Positions 1-13,903 are shown, counted from the first letter of the stretch. The stretch: 64,000 nucleotides of DNA from Diphasiastrum complanatum (GCA_029204225.1 CM055110.1:40502923-40566922); one strand, 5' to 3'. Notes: generated from the letters alone by a model not told the origin. Made by a program: numbers and translations.

Positions 1-335
1 TGAAAAGGCAGGTGTCCTAAAATTGGCCTACCACCTGTCAAACTAAGGTCGGGCCCAATATGGCCTAATTTGACCGACAAACTTGGGACATGCCCCCAAG
101 TATAACATACATTGTATATAACCCTGTACAGGCTAATTTTTTCTATGTGTGGCTACTTGGCTTACCCAAGTAGCCGGCTACGGGATTTGTGCCCGACTGA
201 TGTGACAATAGTGGGTCACATCCCGAACAACCAAAAAATTGTACTCCTAATAAAGTGAAGATATGTATAGTTAATTACAATACTGCATTTCGAGCTTACA
301 ATAAAAACATATTAGACCAAATCTGATTCTTGACA
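1..335 (-). repeat. Family F LTR, left copy (cut by window start)
   Basis: This stretch matches 5951-6286 almost base for base. On the minus strand it starts TGTCAAGAATC at base 335, just after a purine-rich tract, so it is the 3' LTR of a minus-strand element whose end lies outside the window. It carries no coding sequence. Confidence 0.75.
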
Positions 336-2152
336 CTCTTCCTTAAGCTCAAATGTAGTATGAGTAAAGAAATATATTGCAACAGTGTCTAGAGTGTCCA
401 AAAGATATTATGCATATCCATGCTACCCTGTACTTGACTCACACTCAAGCACACCATCAAACCACCAGGTTTGGCACACAAAGTATCATGCAAACACAAT
501 GCTCATACAAAGAGTCTACCATAGTCTCGACCAACTGACTCATCCCCAATCCAACTTGAACACAAGTGGACCACATGAGCAACATGGCTCAAACTGAGGA
601 AATCCCATTGCCACCATGAGACTTACATCTTCCATCTAGCTAGGCTGACATCCTATTAGGCACTTACACGCACAAACTTGTAAAACTGACATAAATGGGC
701 GACTGAGTCTCAACCTGAGGAAATCTTACTGCCACCATAAGACTATACCCTCACCGGATAAATAGCTAGTAGACATAAAGACAAGTCAATGAGCATAAAA
801 TGACTACTTTGTTTCACTGTAGCAAATGCACAACCACATACGACTCCAACTCAGATTTAGACCTCTTGTGACAAGGTAATATGAAAGCCCACACACACTT
901 ATGCAAACTAACATGAATGATAAAACATCAAATACATGACCAAGACCTGCCCATAAGTGGTATCCTGTAGTACCAGCACCTGTGCCACCTATAGATCCGC
1001 TACTACACCACTGGTCTCCAAATCAGGTCTCCAACTATGGCCCGCACCTATAACCAAGATGTTCTCATGTCCAAGAATATCACATAGATGTCCTCATACA
1101 TCATCCAAGATCAACCATCTCGAACCAATGAGCACTCCAAGCCTCATCCCTGATGTATCTCCCAAACACAGCTATGCTCCAAACCACTTTGCCCTAACAT
1201 CCTATCCAATAAGCCTTGAATGTCGATCCCCATCCATTCCCCATGCTCCATGCACAAGAGTCTACCAAGGACTCAATGAATGAATGTACACAATCTTCAC
1301 CATAGGCTATATCTGAGTAGCTCACCTATCTCCCAGAGATATTGATGATAATTTGCCTCTCCTACACCTCATGCAGGCTCAACTTTCCATGCTTGACATT
1401 GACAACTTTGATTTGACCAGTATATAGGCCTCCACCAAGGAGCCTATCTCACGAATATTGTATCCATCATAGCGTCCAAGCCAAATCAAATGCAAACTAG
1501 ATCCACTATCGTGATGAATAATTCACCCACGATCTGTAGCATATCAGGTAGGATAGCTCCAGAACCTTGTACCCTATACCGTCTGATTACCAAATATCCA
1601 TTACCTGCTAATAGCTCCCCAAGAATCTGTCCACCTATAGTGCAACTAGACTCCAACTGGATCGAACCAAAAGTTGCATCCTGCTTACCAAATAGTGATG
1701 GATAGAAACAATATGTGATGCCAACCTGGAGATCACTGTGCTTATAACCATGCAACTCACCTGATCACTTGCCAAATTATCAGTTGTCACTCCTTGAGCA
1801 ATCATCTCCATCCCTATCGGCTCACAACCATGGGCATCCTAGATCCACATCACCCCGTAATGCACTCCATGCTCTCAGGATATGTACCACCACTAGGTAC
1901 ACTCCATGCCACCTACCTCCAAATAGGCTTGACCCATTCCTAGGTCACCACATGATGCACCAGCTGAAGAACATCGTCCATACATCAAATGACATATCAT
2001 ACATGAGCAACTGTAGCATTTCCCTGAGTGCCACCCTAATGGACTCGTCATCCACATACTATGATCACCTGATGTTTTCGATTCTGGTCACCATCCTGCT
2101 AGACAAGTTGAACTCCAAAGCATCACCTTCTCCACCTGGCTCCTAGCATCTG

Positions 2153-3611
2153 CTCGCTCTCCCTGGCTATGTGCCACTCGACACCATGCCAATGCAAGCA
2201 TGTCCCTGAGTCGTCGCTCATGGGATCCTAAAACCATTGTCTCCCTGATAGAACTGAGGTATATGGCTCTAAGTGACTTCCTCTAGGCTGGTCCATGATG
2301 TCACCAACTGATAATCTGCACGATGGAAATTCCAACACCTGTGCCAAGCCTAGACTCCTTCAAATATATCCAAATGCATCAAAGCTATAAGTAGCTTATC
2401 CATGCCCGTGATGGTAGATGCCTCCCCATCGATGCCAATGTCAATGACTGGCCCACTGTTGTAATGCCAATCTGTACTCCCAAATGAGCACATCATGAAG
2501 TCCTTGCCATCAGTGCCCCCTCTAGTAGATCGCTAGCAAAACACCCACCATAGTGCTTGCCTTCCAATCACACCTTGTGCAATCTCCATCAGCTCTCCAA
2601 CCTAGAGCTGGCTCTCAAAGCTTCACGCTTTGTCCGTTTGTGTTTGCAATCTTATGATTCCATCATGAATTCCACCTTTAAGTCATGTCCATGCCAAAGA
2701 CTCAAGTCCAATATGAAATAGCTGCCCCCCGATGATCACCCCATGTCATCCTGCAGTGCTATCTCTACCAAGTATCCCAATGCCATCCCTGATCACAAAG
2801 ATCTGAGCATCTACATTGTAGTGTCCACCTGTATTCTCCCAAGTTAGCTCCAAGCTACCCCTGTGAATGGTTCCAAACCACTCCGTGAGAATACACTCGC
2901 TCTCCTTGGCTACGTGCCACCTAACACCATGCTAATGCAAGCATTTCCCTGAGTCGTCGCTCATGGGATCCTGAGACCACTGTCTCCCTGATTGTACTAT
3001 GGTATATGGCTCTGAGTGACTTCCTCTAGGCTTATCCCTGATCTCACCAACTGAGAATCTACATGATGGAAATTCCAACACCAGCCAAATGCATGAAAGC
3101 TATGAGTAGCTTATCCATGCCCGTGATGGTAGATGCCTCCCCATCGATGCCAATGCCAATGACTGGCCCCCTGCTGTAATGCCAACCTGTACTCCCAAAT
3201 GAGCACATCATGAAGTACTCGCCATCAGTGTCCCCTCTAGTAGATCGATAGCAAAACACCCACCATGGTGTTTGCCCTCTGATCACGTCCTGTGCAATCT
3301 CCATAAGCTCTCCAACCTAGAGCTAGCCCTCAAAGCTTCACGCTTTGTCCATTTGTGTTTGCAATGTTATGATTCCATCATGAATTCCCCCTGTAAGTCA
3401 TGTCCATGCCAAAGACTCAAGTCCAATATGAAATAGCTACCCCCTGATGATCACCCCATCTCATCCTGCAGTGCTATCTCTACCAGGTATCCAAATGCCA
3501 TCCCTAATCACAAAGATTTGAGCATCTACACTATAGTGTCCACATGTATTCTCCCAAGCTAGCTCCAAGCTGCTCTTGTGAATGGTTCCAAACCACTCCT
3601 TGAGAATACAC
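2153..3611. repeat. Tandem duplication inside F1 (743 + 716 bp)
   Basis: Unit 1 (2153-2895) and unit 2 (2896-3611) both start CTCGCTCTCC and share most bases. Unit 2 lacks about 27 bases present in unit 1 near 2340-2370. The second F copy has this segment once (from about 7971), so the duplication arose in F1 only. Confidence 0.85.
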
Positions 3612-5871
3612 TGAGATGTGAACTCCAAAGCCACCATCAAGTCCCTCACATAACTGTGCATGCCAATATCCCTCCAAGTGAATCTGTGAGATCTTCCATG
3701 GCCCAAACCAAATGATCTGCACTCTATTATCACTGGAATCTACATCGCTGATGCACTCATGATACGACAAATTGACTTGACTTACCCATAATAGGCAGTT
3801 GAAGTGTATTTCTCAATGACAAACTTGATACACTGCTCCACAACTACTTTGACTTGATCAAAATTAACTTACCGACTACAAAATCGCAAAATCATCACAC
3901 TCACCTCTCACCAAGAGTCTCCAAAGTGTGATTATTGATCTGTTCTTCAACCTTTGCGTGTCCCACACACAGCTCATCCAATCAAGTCCGCTATCTTGCC
4001 CAATGGCTTCCAACTGCCGCCACCTCGCACTTCCATCACCTGTGACCGCCAAAATGTGTGTACCTCCAAGCTAGCCCATATTTCCCTCCGAAAGAGAAAT
4101 TTCTAGTCGGAGATGCGTGTGTCCATGCAGCTATCATCTGACTCGACAATGCCACTGCCGATCATGCCTGTGAGAGCGTTCTCCCAAAATGCCACTTGAC
4201 GTTGGTTGGTTCAAACCCCAAGAGTTGAACCTGATCACAAGAATTTTTCACCTATAACTGACATACCGTGCCTACCTCTCACATGTGATTGCTTGCCCTC
4301 TCAAAATTGTTGCCAATGATGAGTAGTCACGCCGCCAAACTACACTTCCATCGACAAAACTAGTTTTCTCCACACAATTACGCTACCATTCGCTCCCATA
4401 TTGCATTCACCACTTCCAAACACCCTGTTACCCTATCATAAGTAAGCAAAAATGATTAGGAAGCAATAATGCCTCATTGTACTGCCTTGTAATAGGTTTC
4501 ACCAGCCAACAATTGCCCCCCCAAATTTGGCTCTACGGTACCCAAATGGTGAATGTAGCCCATCACTAAATCACTCGCACTCCACTTGACAGAATGGTAA
4601 CGAAACCACCACAAAACACCTTTTCTCCCTACTCTGTGACGTCGCTCTGTCCACTGGCTATGAGCAACTAGTTTCAGAGGTCATTTTGGCCCAAAAAAGG
4701 CCAAAAAAAATTCTTTCTAGCCAAAGATAGGTCCATTTCCAAAATGCCCTTGCAATATTGAACTGATTCTTCATAATGAAGATTTTTAATGAAGTGAAGT
4801 TCACTTTGAACTTCGGGTCCCTTCACTCAATTTCAGAGTGAAAATTTTTAATGAAGAAAAGAGTGCCTTGCTCTTCAGGCCTCTTTACCTTCCATCCAAC
4901 GACCATCTTCCATCTTGTGGTCCAGATCGTTTCCCAAACAATTCATCTTGGCCATCGATCTTCGTAGGACCCCATCCTACGGTTTTCCTTGCACCTGCGA
5001 GCTGAAACTAGGTCTTCAAGACACTGGACCCTTTCATACGCTAACACTCCATCCCGGCTAGACGCACGCGACTGTCCGTGAGTTATCCCTCTCTTTTGCT
5101 AGTTCTCTTCAAGCATTGTCAGGATTTCTTGCTGTTATGATCGCCCACTTAGATCTGCTAGAACTTGTTGATCTCTTTACGGCCCTCTACGGCCATTAGC
5201 AGCCACATTTCTTGTACCAGGGTGCCATACTGTAGCATGTTATAGTACAACAAAACATCCTACAAAGAAATATAAGAGATTTTCTCTCCTGAAACCCTTG
5301 TTCAGAAGGAATGGAGGTTTCTTGGGCTTTGCTCAGTCTTTCTCTAAGCTTTCACTTGCAGTTCTCTTCCTCACTGAGGTCGCCCTACCTCCAGTGTTTT
5401 GATGCAATTTATAGTTTGCCAATTGGTGCGATATCATCTCCGAATAAGCTGATTTTTTCATCAAACCATCCACACCCCACGAAACCAAAAATTTCTGAAA
5501 TTTCCACTTCCACCTAATTTGACCTTGTAAAATTTCCATGGCTCTCCATCATTGCTCTTTGCATTCTCATGCAAGCCCCGTTGCACCAAATGGTTGTCCA
5601 CATAGTGAATAACGTAGCCAACACCAATGATTTTTCTGAAACCACTGAACTGCAAGATTTTTTCTGAATCCTCCTTGGAATCTACTTACAAGAATCGTTC
5701 TGATCTTCCTTGAAGCTTCGATTGAAGGAACTTTGTTGTCTCCTACCATCCAGACTACCGATACCCTGTATGGAGTCCTCTCTCCTGAGACGCTCTGAGT
5801 GCTATTTCTTCTGGTGAAAGATGCTATCTTGTAGCTCCACCGGATCGTGCATACCTGCAACACCCTGATGA

Positions 5872-5881
5872 TCTGATACCA
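5872..5881 (-). promoter_or_regulatory. Primer-binding site of family F
   Basis: On the minus strand this reads TGGTATCAGA, the usual match to the 3' end of plant initiator-Met tRNA. It lies five bases inside the LTR edge at 5887 and fixes the element as minus-strand. Confidence 0.7.
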
Positions 5882-5886
5882 TCTCT

Positions 5887-6286
5887 TGGCACACCAAAAG
5901 CTATTACATTACAAAGAAACATTGCATATATAGAGTATTCACAAACTGCATGAAAAGGTAGGTGTCGTAAAATTGGCCTACCACCTGTCAAATTAAGGTC
6001 AGGCCCAATATAGCCAAATTCAACCGACAAACTTGGGACATGCCCCCAAGTATAGCATACACTATATATAACTCTGTACAGGCTAATTTTTCCTATGTGT
6101 GGCTACTCGACTAACCAAAGTAGCCAGCTACGGGATTAGTGCCTGACTGATGTGACAATAGTGGGTCACATCCTGAACAACCAAAAAACTGTAAATCCTA
6201 ATTAATTGAAGATATGTAGAGTTAATTACAATACTGCATTTCGATCTTACAATAAAAACATATCAGATCAAATCTGATTCTTAACA
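5887..6286 (-). repeat. Family F LTR, middle copy (about 400 bp)
   Basis: On the minus strand this runs from TGTTAAGAATC to GTGTGCCA, so it has TG...CA ends. It is flanked by a polypurine tract (AAGGGAGAG, minus strand) on the right and by the primer-binding site on the left. Internal F sequence lies on both sides, so this LTR is shared by two element units. Confidence 0.75.
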
Positions 6287-9200
6287 CTCTCCCTTAAGCT
6301 CAAATGCAGTATGAGTAAAGAAATATATTGCAGCAGCATCTAGAGTGTCCAAAAGATGTTATGCATATTCATGCTACCCTGTACTTGACTCACACTCAAG
6401 CACATCATCAAACCACCAGGTTTGGCGCACAAAGTATCATGCAAACACAATGCTCATACAGAGAGTCTACCATAGTTTCGACCAACTGACTCGTCCCCAA
6501 TCCGACTTGAACACAAGTGGACCACATGAGCGACATGGCTCAAACTGAAGAAATCCCACTGCCACCATGAGACTTCCATCTTCCATCTAGCTAGGCTGAC
6601 ATCCTATTAGGCACTTACACGCACAAACTTGTAAAACTGACATAAATGAGTGACTGAGGCTCAACCTGAGGAAATCTTACTGCCACCATAAGACTATACC
6701 CTCACCGGATAAACAGCTAGTAGACATAATGACAAGTCAATGAGCAAATACATGACCAAGAACTACCCATAAGTGGTATCCTGTCGTACCAGTACTTGTG
6801 CCACCTATAGATCTGCTGCTACACCGCTGGTCTCCAAATAAGGTCTCCAACCATGGCCCGCACCTGTAACCAACATGTCCTCACGTCCAAGCATATCACA
6901 TAGATGTCCTCATACATCATCCAAGATCAACCATCTCGAACCAACGAACGCTCCAAGCCTCATCCCTGATGTATCTCCCAAACAAAGCTATGCTCCAAAC
7001 CGCTTTGACCTGACATCCTATCCAATAAGCCTTGAAAGTCGATGCCCATCCATTCCCCATACTCCAAGCACAAGAGTCTACCAAGGACTCAATGAATGAA
7101 TGTACACAAACTTCACCATAGGCTATATCTGAGTAGCTCACGTATCTCCTTGAGATACTGATGATGATTTGCCTCTTCTACACCTCATGCAGGCTCAACT
7201 TCCCATGCTTGACATTGCCAGCTTTGATTTGACCAGTATATAGGCCTGCCACCAAGGAGCCTATCTCACTAATATTGTATCCATCATAGCGTGCAAGCCA
7301 AATTAAATGCAAACTAGATCCACTATCGTGATGAATAAATCACCCACGATCCATAGCATATCAGGTAGGATAGCTCCAGAACCTTGTACCCTATACTATC
7401 TAATCACCAAATATCCATTACTTGTTGATAGCTACCCAAGAATCTGTTCACCTATAGTGCAACTAGACTCCAATTGGATCTAACCAAAAGCTGCATCATG
7501 CTTACCAAATAATGATGGATAGAAACAATATGTGATGCCAACCTGGAGATCATTGTGCTTATAACCATGCAACTCACCTGATCACTCACCAAAGTATCAG
7601 TTGTCACTCCCTGAGCAATCATCTCCATCCCTATCAGCTCACAACCATGGGCATGCTAGATCCACATCACCCCATAATGCACTTCATGCTCTCAAGATAT
7701 GTACCACCACTAGGTACACTCCATGCCACCTACCTCCAAGTAGGCTTGACCCGTCCCTAGGTCACCACATGATGCACCAGCTGAAGAACATCGTCCATAC
7801 ATCAAATGACATATCATACCTGAGCAACTATAGCATCTCCCTGATTGCCACCCCAATGGACTCGGCATCCACATACTATGCCCACCTGATGTCTTCGATC
7901 TTGGTCACCATCATGCTAGACAAGCCAAATTCCAAAGCATCATCTGCTCCACCTAGTTCCTAGCATCTGCTCGCTCTCCCTGGCTATGTGCCACCTGACA
8001 CCATGCCAATGCAAGCATGTCCTTGAGTCGTCGCTCATGGGATCCTAAGACCACTGTCTCCCTGATAGTACTGAGGTATATGGCTCTGAGTGACTTCCTC
8101 TAGGCTTATCCCTAATCTCACCAACTGAGAATCTGCACGATGGAAATTCCAACACCTATGCCAAGCCTAGACTCCTTCAAATACAGCCAAATGCATGAAA
8201 GCTATAAGTAGCTTATCCATGCCCGTGATGGTAGATGTCTCCCCATCGATGCGAATGCCAATGACTGGCCCACTGTTGTAATGCCAACCTATAATCGCAA
8301 ATGAGCACATCATGAAGTCCTCGCCATCAGTGTCCCCTCTAGTAGATCGCTAGCAAAACACCCACCATGGTGCTTGCCTTCCGATCACACCCCGTGCAAT
8401 CTCCATCAGCTCTCCAACCTAGAGCTCTCAAAGCTTCACGCTTTGTCCATTTGTGTTTGCAGTGTTATGATTCCATCATGAATTCCACCTTTAAGTCATG
8501 TCCATGCCAAAGACTCAAGTCCAATATGAAATAGCTGCCCCCCCCCGATGATCACCCCATCTCATCCTGCAGTGCTATCTCTACCAAGTATCCCAATGCC
8601 ATCCCAGATCACAAAGATCTAAGAATATACACTGTAGTGTCCACCTGTATTCTCCCAAGTTAGCTCCAAGCTACCCCTGTGAAGGGTTCCAAACCACTCT
8701 GTGAGAATACACTGAGATGTGAAATCCAAAGCCGCCATCAAGTCCCTCACATAACTGTGCATGCCAATATCCCTCCAAGTGAACCTGTGAGATCTTCCAT
8801 GGCCCAAACCAAATGATCTGCACTCTATTATCACTGGAATCTACATCCCTGATGCACTCATGATATGACAAATTGACTTGACTTACCCATAATAGGCAGT
8901 TGAAGTTTATCTTTCGATGACAAACCTGATACACTGCTCCACAACTACTTTGACATGATCAAAATTGACTTATTGACTGCAAAAACACAAAATCATCACA
9001 CTCACCACTCACCAACAGTTTCCAAAGTGTGATTACTGATTCGTTCTTCAACCTCTGCGTGTCCCACACACAACTCATCCAATGCAAATCCGCTATCTTG
9101 CCCAATGGCTTCCAACTGGCACCACCTTGCACTTCCATCACCTGTGACCGCCAAAATGTGTGTACCTCCAAGCTAGCCCATATTTCCCTTCGAAAGAGAT

Positions 9201-9801
9201 ATTTCTTAGTCGCATATGTGTGTGTCAATGCAGCTATCACCTGACTTGACAATGCCACTGCCGATCATGTCTGTGAGAGCGTTCTCCCAAAATGCCACCT
9301 GACATTAGTTGGTTCACCTATAATCAGCATACCGTGCCTACCTCTCACCTGTGCTTGCTTGCCCTCTCAAAATTGTTGCCATTTATGAGTAGTCTCGCCG
9401 CCAAACTACACTTCCGTCGCCAAAACTAGATTTCTCCACACAATTTCGCTACCATTCGCTCCCATATTGCATTCACCACTTCCAAACACCTTGTTACCCT
9501 ATCATAAGTAAGCAAAAATGATTAGGAAGCAATAATGCCTCATTGTACCGCCTTGTAGTAGGTTTCACCAGCCAACAATTGCCCCAAATTTGGCCCTACG
9601 GTACCCAAATGGCGAATGTAGCCCATCACTAGATCACTCGCACTCCGCTTGATAGAGTGGTAATGAAAACACCCCAAAACATCTTTCTCTCTATCTGTGA
9701 CGTCACTCTGTCCGCTGGCTCTGAGCAGCCAGTTTTAGGGGTCATTTTGGCCCAAGAATGGCCAAAAAAAATGTCTTCTAGCCAAAGATAGGTCCATTTC
9801 C
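6287..9801 (-). mobile_element. Family F internal region F2, truncated
   Basis: This is a second copy of F1 (336-4740), collinear over its whole length. Relative to F1 it lacks the 743-bp duplication and about 147 bases near 6740. It stops abruptly at 9801 where a gypsy fragment begins. No coding motif was recognised. Confidence 0.7.
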
Positions 9802-10450
9802 TTCAACCCATATGGTCATATAATCAGTTGCAACAATCATATATCTGGCCTAAGATCCTCTTGTCGCAAGATGAATAGGACCAACATAGTCGAGGCCCCA
9901 TTTCTCGAACGATGCTTGCGATAAAATTGGATGTAAAGGTATTTCATAATTCTGTCGAGTAGGACAACGTGCTCGTTGACAAACGTCGCATGACTGAATA
10001 TAATCTTCTGTATCTTTGCGAAGTGTAGGCCACCAACATCCTGATTGTAAAAGTTTTCGAACAATGATATTCGTTGAAACATGTCCTCCGCCCATGCCAT
10101 CATGAGAAAGCATGATAAGTTCAGGTACTTCATGTGGCAAAACAAATCTTTGTAAAATATCATTCATTCATCGGCGATACAATTGTCCAACAATCAATTG
10201 ATAAGGTTTTGCCTTATGAGTTAATTGTCTCTTTTATACTTTTGTCAAGGAATCATTGGGTTGGCGAAGCATAAGATATTCAACAATATCTGCTGCCTAC
10301 TCAAGTACTGCTTCAACACAAAATTATGCAGTGTCTGGTAGTTCATCATCCACTTCAGTATTAGTAGGCGCTGATTCAATTCTTGAAACATGGTCAGCTA
10401 GATAATATTGTTTTCCTACTTGAACCATAACGCGAAAATCAAATTCGGTG
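9802..10450 (-). pseudogene. Ty3/gypsy pol relic: RNase H end and integrase start
   Basis: Read on the minus strand, 10446 downward encodes the end of a gypsy RNase H (FDFRVMVQVGK, then ADHVSRIE). After stops comes an integrase zinc finger between 10167 and about 9900: an H-x-x-GGH pattern, WWPTLRKD and CDVCQRA. WGLDYVGPIH, the first part of the integrase core, follows. A frameshift then gives YMIVATDY, again typical of the core, up to the edge at 9802. It is a short broken piece with no LTR nearby. Domain assignment is secure; the element's family within gypsy is not. Confidence 0.85.
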
Positions 10451-11491
10451 TCCCTCTCAATTTTTTCTCAAAAAAAAGGCTAGAAATTGCACATCTTGTT
10501 GTAGTTTAAATCAACTATTATTAGGCCTTATTAACATTCTAAAGTTTATCTCTAAGTTCAATATGCATATTGGCCAAAATTGCCAATTAAACTCAACATG
10601 ATAAATCTCAAACTAGTTGATAAGTTACAAAGAGTGTATTCTTGTGGTCAAGGGTGATAAGTAAAAGAAGTTATTGTGATGATGCACTTCTATCCCAAGA
10701 AGAAGCATGGACCATTTAAACCATATATAATTTTCAATGGAGGCTATTACTCAGTAGATTCTTAGAAAATGTTATAATTTTGTTTACGAAACATATAGGC
10801 TCCATCCCTTAATGCCCTATGGATGAAGAATCTCCTAATAGTGCGTACATTATGAAAGAAATACTTGTGCTAGAGCTTATATCCTTATGCATAACAAAAC
10901 AACAAAACAAAAGTAGGGTTAGTTATGTTGTATATATCCCACTAAAGATCAAGAATATCATGTCTAAGGATGCAAAATGGATGGTTGAATAAGAAGTGTT
11001 TCAAGACTTCCTACACATTTTGAGTGTTTATATGAAACATGTTTGTTGAGGCCAATGCGTTTGTGTCGAAGAGTGTGTTATCCAATTAGGGGATTCCTTC
11101 TAAAACCAAGCCTATATAATTTGAGATTATGAACCTCAAGTTTTTTCTAAAAATGCAACAAATCTTACATGGGATAAGCAATCTAATATATGTGTGGACA
11201 TACTTCTTGTCTTTTCACAATATAATAGATGATTTGAAAGAACTTGAGTTCAATAAAACTTATGAAAGAAGACCCTTTTGTAGGAGAATAGTTGGTGTGA
11301 TTAGTTATAATGAAAATGTTTGTTTTTAGTATTGTAAGTGCTTCATGAATGTTGTGCTCTAATAAGTGGAAATTTGATGTTGAAATTTTTTTGTTATCTA
11401 TAAAAATCTAGAGTTTGAATATAAGCAGTCACATGATAGTCTAGAACGTCTTCTATGCATTCATGATTTGGTATGATCATATGGGCTACGA

Positions 11492-11493
<2 letters not shown>
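10451..11493. other. No recognised gene
   Basis: This is AT-rich sequence with only short open frames on either strand. No domain motif, repeat unit or RNA gene was recognised. Confidence 0.5.

Positions 11494-11552
<59 letters not shown>
11494..11552. repeat. (TG)n microsatellite
   Basis: About 29 uninterrupted TG dinucleotides. It generates spurious open frames rich in Val-Cys or Thr-His. Confidence 0.98.
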
Positions 11553-11555
<3 letters not shown>

Positions 11556-11575
11556 TGTTTTGGGGGTTTCATTGT

Positions 11576-12484
11576 CTAAAGCCTTGGATCTACAATCCAT
11601 GTGCGTCCTTGTTTCCTTTGTGACAAAGTTAGCATACATAAAAACAAGTTATTCTCTTGAAAAACTTTGTATACCAGCAAAATTTGCATGTCATATATAA
11701 ACATGATCAGCCAAGTCAAAAGTAGCTGGAGCAAGTTGGTCATTCCTTCCCAAGCCAAGGCTGCTGGTTGCCATTGTGGATCGACGTCGTCATTGCCTCC
11801 TTCTTCATAGTGATGCATGACAAAGGCTAATGAAAGACCTCCCATGGCTCTCTTGCTTGATGTTGGTGCTTTTTTTGGATTCACCGGAGGTGGTTGCCAT
11901 TCGTTCTTCACTTCGTAAAAACCACAACCACAAACCATAATGTCACATATAATACTCTCCAATGTGGCACTCTTTACTCTTCTATTGAGGCTCTCAAATA
12001 TAGCTCTTCGCCTTGGTAGCTCTGAAGTCCATGAGTAAATACAAATTAAGCCATAGGCAGGGTACAGTTCATCACGATTAATGTGATAGTGGAAGCACAT
12101 ATCATATCTAGCAAAATGGTGATGGGTTGAGGTAAATCTCTTATAATTAGAAAACCAAAGGCTGCTCATGTGTTCTACTTCTCTCCAAGGAGGAACACCC
12201 ATGCCTATTTTGTGAAAGGATATTGCGGCAACTTGACACATGCATTGTATAAAACCTGACAACTCATGTACAAAACCCACAAAGGGTGAAGGTAATTGTT
12301 GCAACAAATGTGTGTACTCCTCACTTGCACGTGCAATTTCAAAATGATCCCGAAAGTCCGTGTCCACGATCAACCTCTTTGTCACCCATGAGTTGTTTTT
12401 TTGTAATTGATGAAAAGCAACATAGATGTATTCGTAGGTGTGTTCTGTAGTTTTGACAACAACATAGACCAAGACTTGGTTCAA
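11576..12484 (-). pseudogene. DUF506 (PDDEXK-like) plant protein, partial
   Basis: This minus-strand frame of about 302 codons resembles the plant DUF506 family (a PDDEXK-like fold, function unknown). Matching blocks in order: YEYIYV near residue 18; RLIVDTDFRDHFEIAR near 38-53; LLQQLPSPFVG near 61-71; a helix with CQVAA; then GVPPWREVEHMSSLW near 95-110. WQPPPVNPK near 216 matches the family's C-terminal WQPP.KPK block. No ATG starts the frame, which is open upstream to about 12520, so the N-terminus is missing. The C-terminal 60 residues look read-through rather than conserved. Copia element A begins at 12581, just upstream in gene direction, and probably split the gene. This is likely a relic rather than a working gene. 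Confidence 0.65.
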
Positions 12485-12580
12485 TTTTTCAAGAAACTCA
12501 CAAGATTGAATACTAAGTTATGTGCAATCAAACTCACGAGATGGAAATAAGATGAGATGAAAGTGACCTTTCATATTGAA

Positions 12581-13271
12581 TGTGAAAAATTGCCTACATT
12601 GGCAAATCTAGCCATGTAGAATATTGCACATTTTGTCAATATTGTTTGTTGGTTACTTGAATGGCCAAAGTGCCACTTGTACATACACACCTAAATTAGG
12701 TTACCACGAGTCAAGAGGAGTGGTTGTGTCTATTTGGTAGTGATTCCTACTTTGTAGGATCTAGACCATGATTTATGATGAGATTTGTACCTACCATGCA
12801 CCTACCAAGCATGACTCTTGGATCTAGGCTAGGGTTTTCACATTAGGGCAAGAAAGTGGAGTCTACTTCCTTATTACATGCTGGATTTTTACCTAACTTT
12901 GTAAAGGAAGTGTGTTTTACTATGTATTTCCATTCTCCATAGTGAGAATATAGAAACTTTTTGGAGCCTCAAGGAGAAACTCGAGTTTCCTCTCATTGTA
13001 TGGTGATTACTCTATTTTTTCAATGAAACCCAGCTTTGGCACTTTGTAAACACTGTCTACAGGCCATACTACAGCCTTATTTCCACACGTGTGGAGTTGG
13101 ATTAGACTATTTGATCAATGCTTTGATTGTCTCTACTTGTTTCTTATCAAGCTGCTAAACTAGATCTTGTTTTCTAATGACTAGTTTCTGATAGATTGTT
13201 TAACAAGCATACAATCACCTTGTGGATCATTCAAAGATCCATTTATGGTCCTTAGTACTGTACTTTTAACA
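12581..13271 (+). repeat. Element A 5' LTR (691 bp)
   Basis: Runs from TGTGAAAAATTGCC to CTTTTAACA. It matches 18053-18743 with the same length. It contains CCACACGTGTGG at 13083-13094. Confidence 0.92.
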
Positions 13272-13284
13272 TGGTATCAGAGCC
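13272..13284 (+). promoter_or_regulatory. Element A primer-binding site
   Basis: TGGTATCAGAGCC lies directly after the 5' LTR. It is the standard match to initiator-Met tRNA used by plant copia elements. Confidence 0.92.
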
Positions 13285-13903
13285 AAGTACAAGTCCATTG
13301 ATCTGTGTTTGAATTTAATCCAGTTTTAGTAGGTTTTGGTGCAAAAAGCTAGTATTGGAAGGGCGAGCTGGTATCCAGGTTTTGGTGAGGGGATTTGATC
13401 CCAAACTTTTTCAGGATCAAAATCTGTACTGTTCACACGTGTGGGCATCTCTGAACCAACATTTAATAACCCATATTCATTAGATCATAGAAAATTCATA
13501 TGGTGTCAGTTTGATGTAATTTTTGGAGCAAATCCTAGGATAAGCTACCAAGATCACTTGCCATTGATTAGTTTTGAATTTGTTTCATGAAAACTAATCA
13601 ATCTAGGCTGATTTCAGACCTTTTTAAAGTGGAAACCAGGTCTTGAAAGTACATCAAAGTGAATGAGAGAGATAGAGTCAGTTTTTTGTCCAAGAATAGC
13701 CAAGATTGGCAAGATTTGCTTGAGTGTAGTTTTCATCTCATCTTATCTTCATTCCAGCTTGTGAGGGAGTGATAGAACTGTGATTACAAATCCATCTGTT
13801 GGATTAGAAGTCAACATTTGAGTGAAACACAGCAAGTTTGAAACCTTTGTGAGTTTCAGGTCCAAACAAATCTATATCTTGTGTGTAGAATCTTGCTAGT
13901 AAG

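Larger units (their letters stand above)
336..5886 (-). mobile_element. Family F internal region F1 (non-coding LTR element)
   Basis: This is the internal domain between two LTR copies. It has a polypurine tract next to the left LTR (336-350, minus strand) and a tRNA-Met primer-binding site at 5872-5881. No gag, protease, integrase or RT motif could be seen on either strand; all open frames are under about 130 codons and in mixed directions. It is best described as a large non-autonomous or strongly decayed LTR element. The right third, about 4740-5870, has no counterpart in the second copy (6287-9801). A direct duplication at 2153-3611 is specific to this copy. Confidence 0.65.

Noticed and set aside
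957-2146. Several 90-125-codon frames in family F
   Set aside because: They occur on both strands, are not conserved between the two F copies in length or frame, and show no domain.
11473-11700. Val-Cys and Thr-His repeat frames
   Set aside because: Translation of the (TG)n microsatellite in opposite directions.
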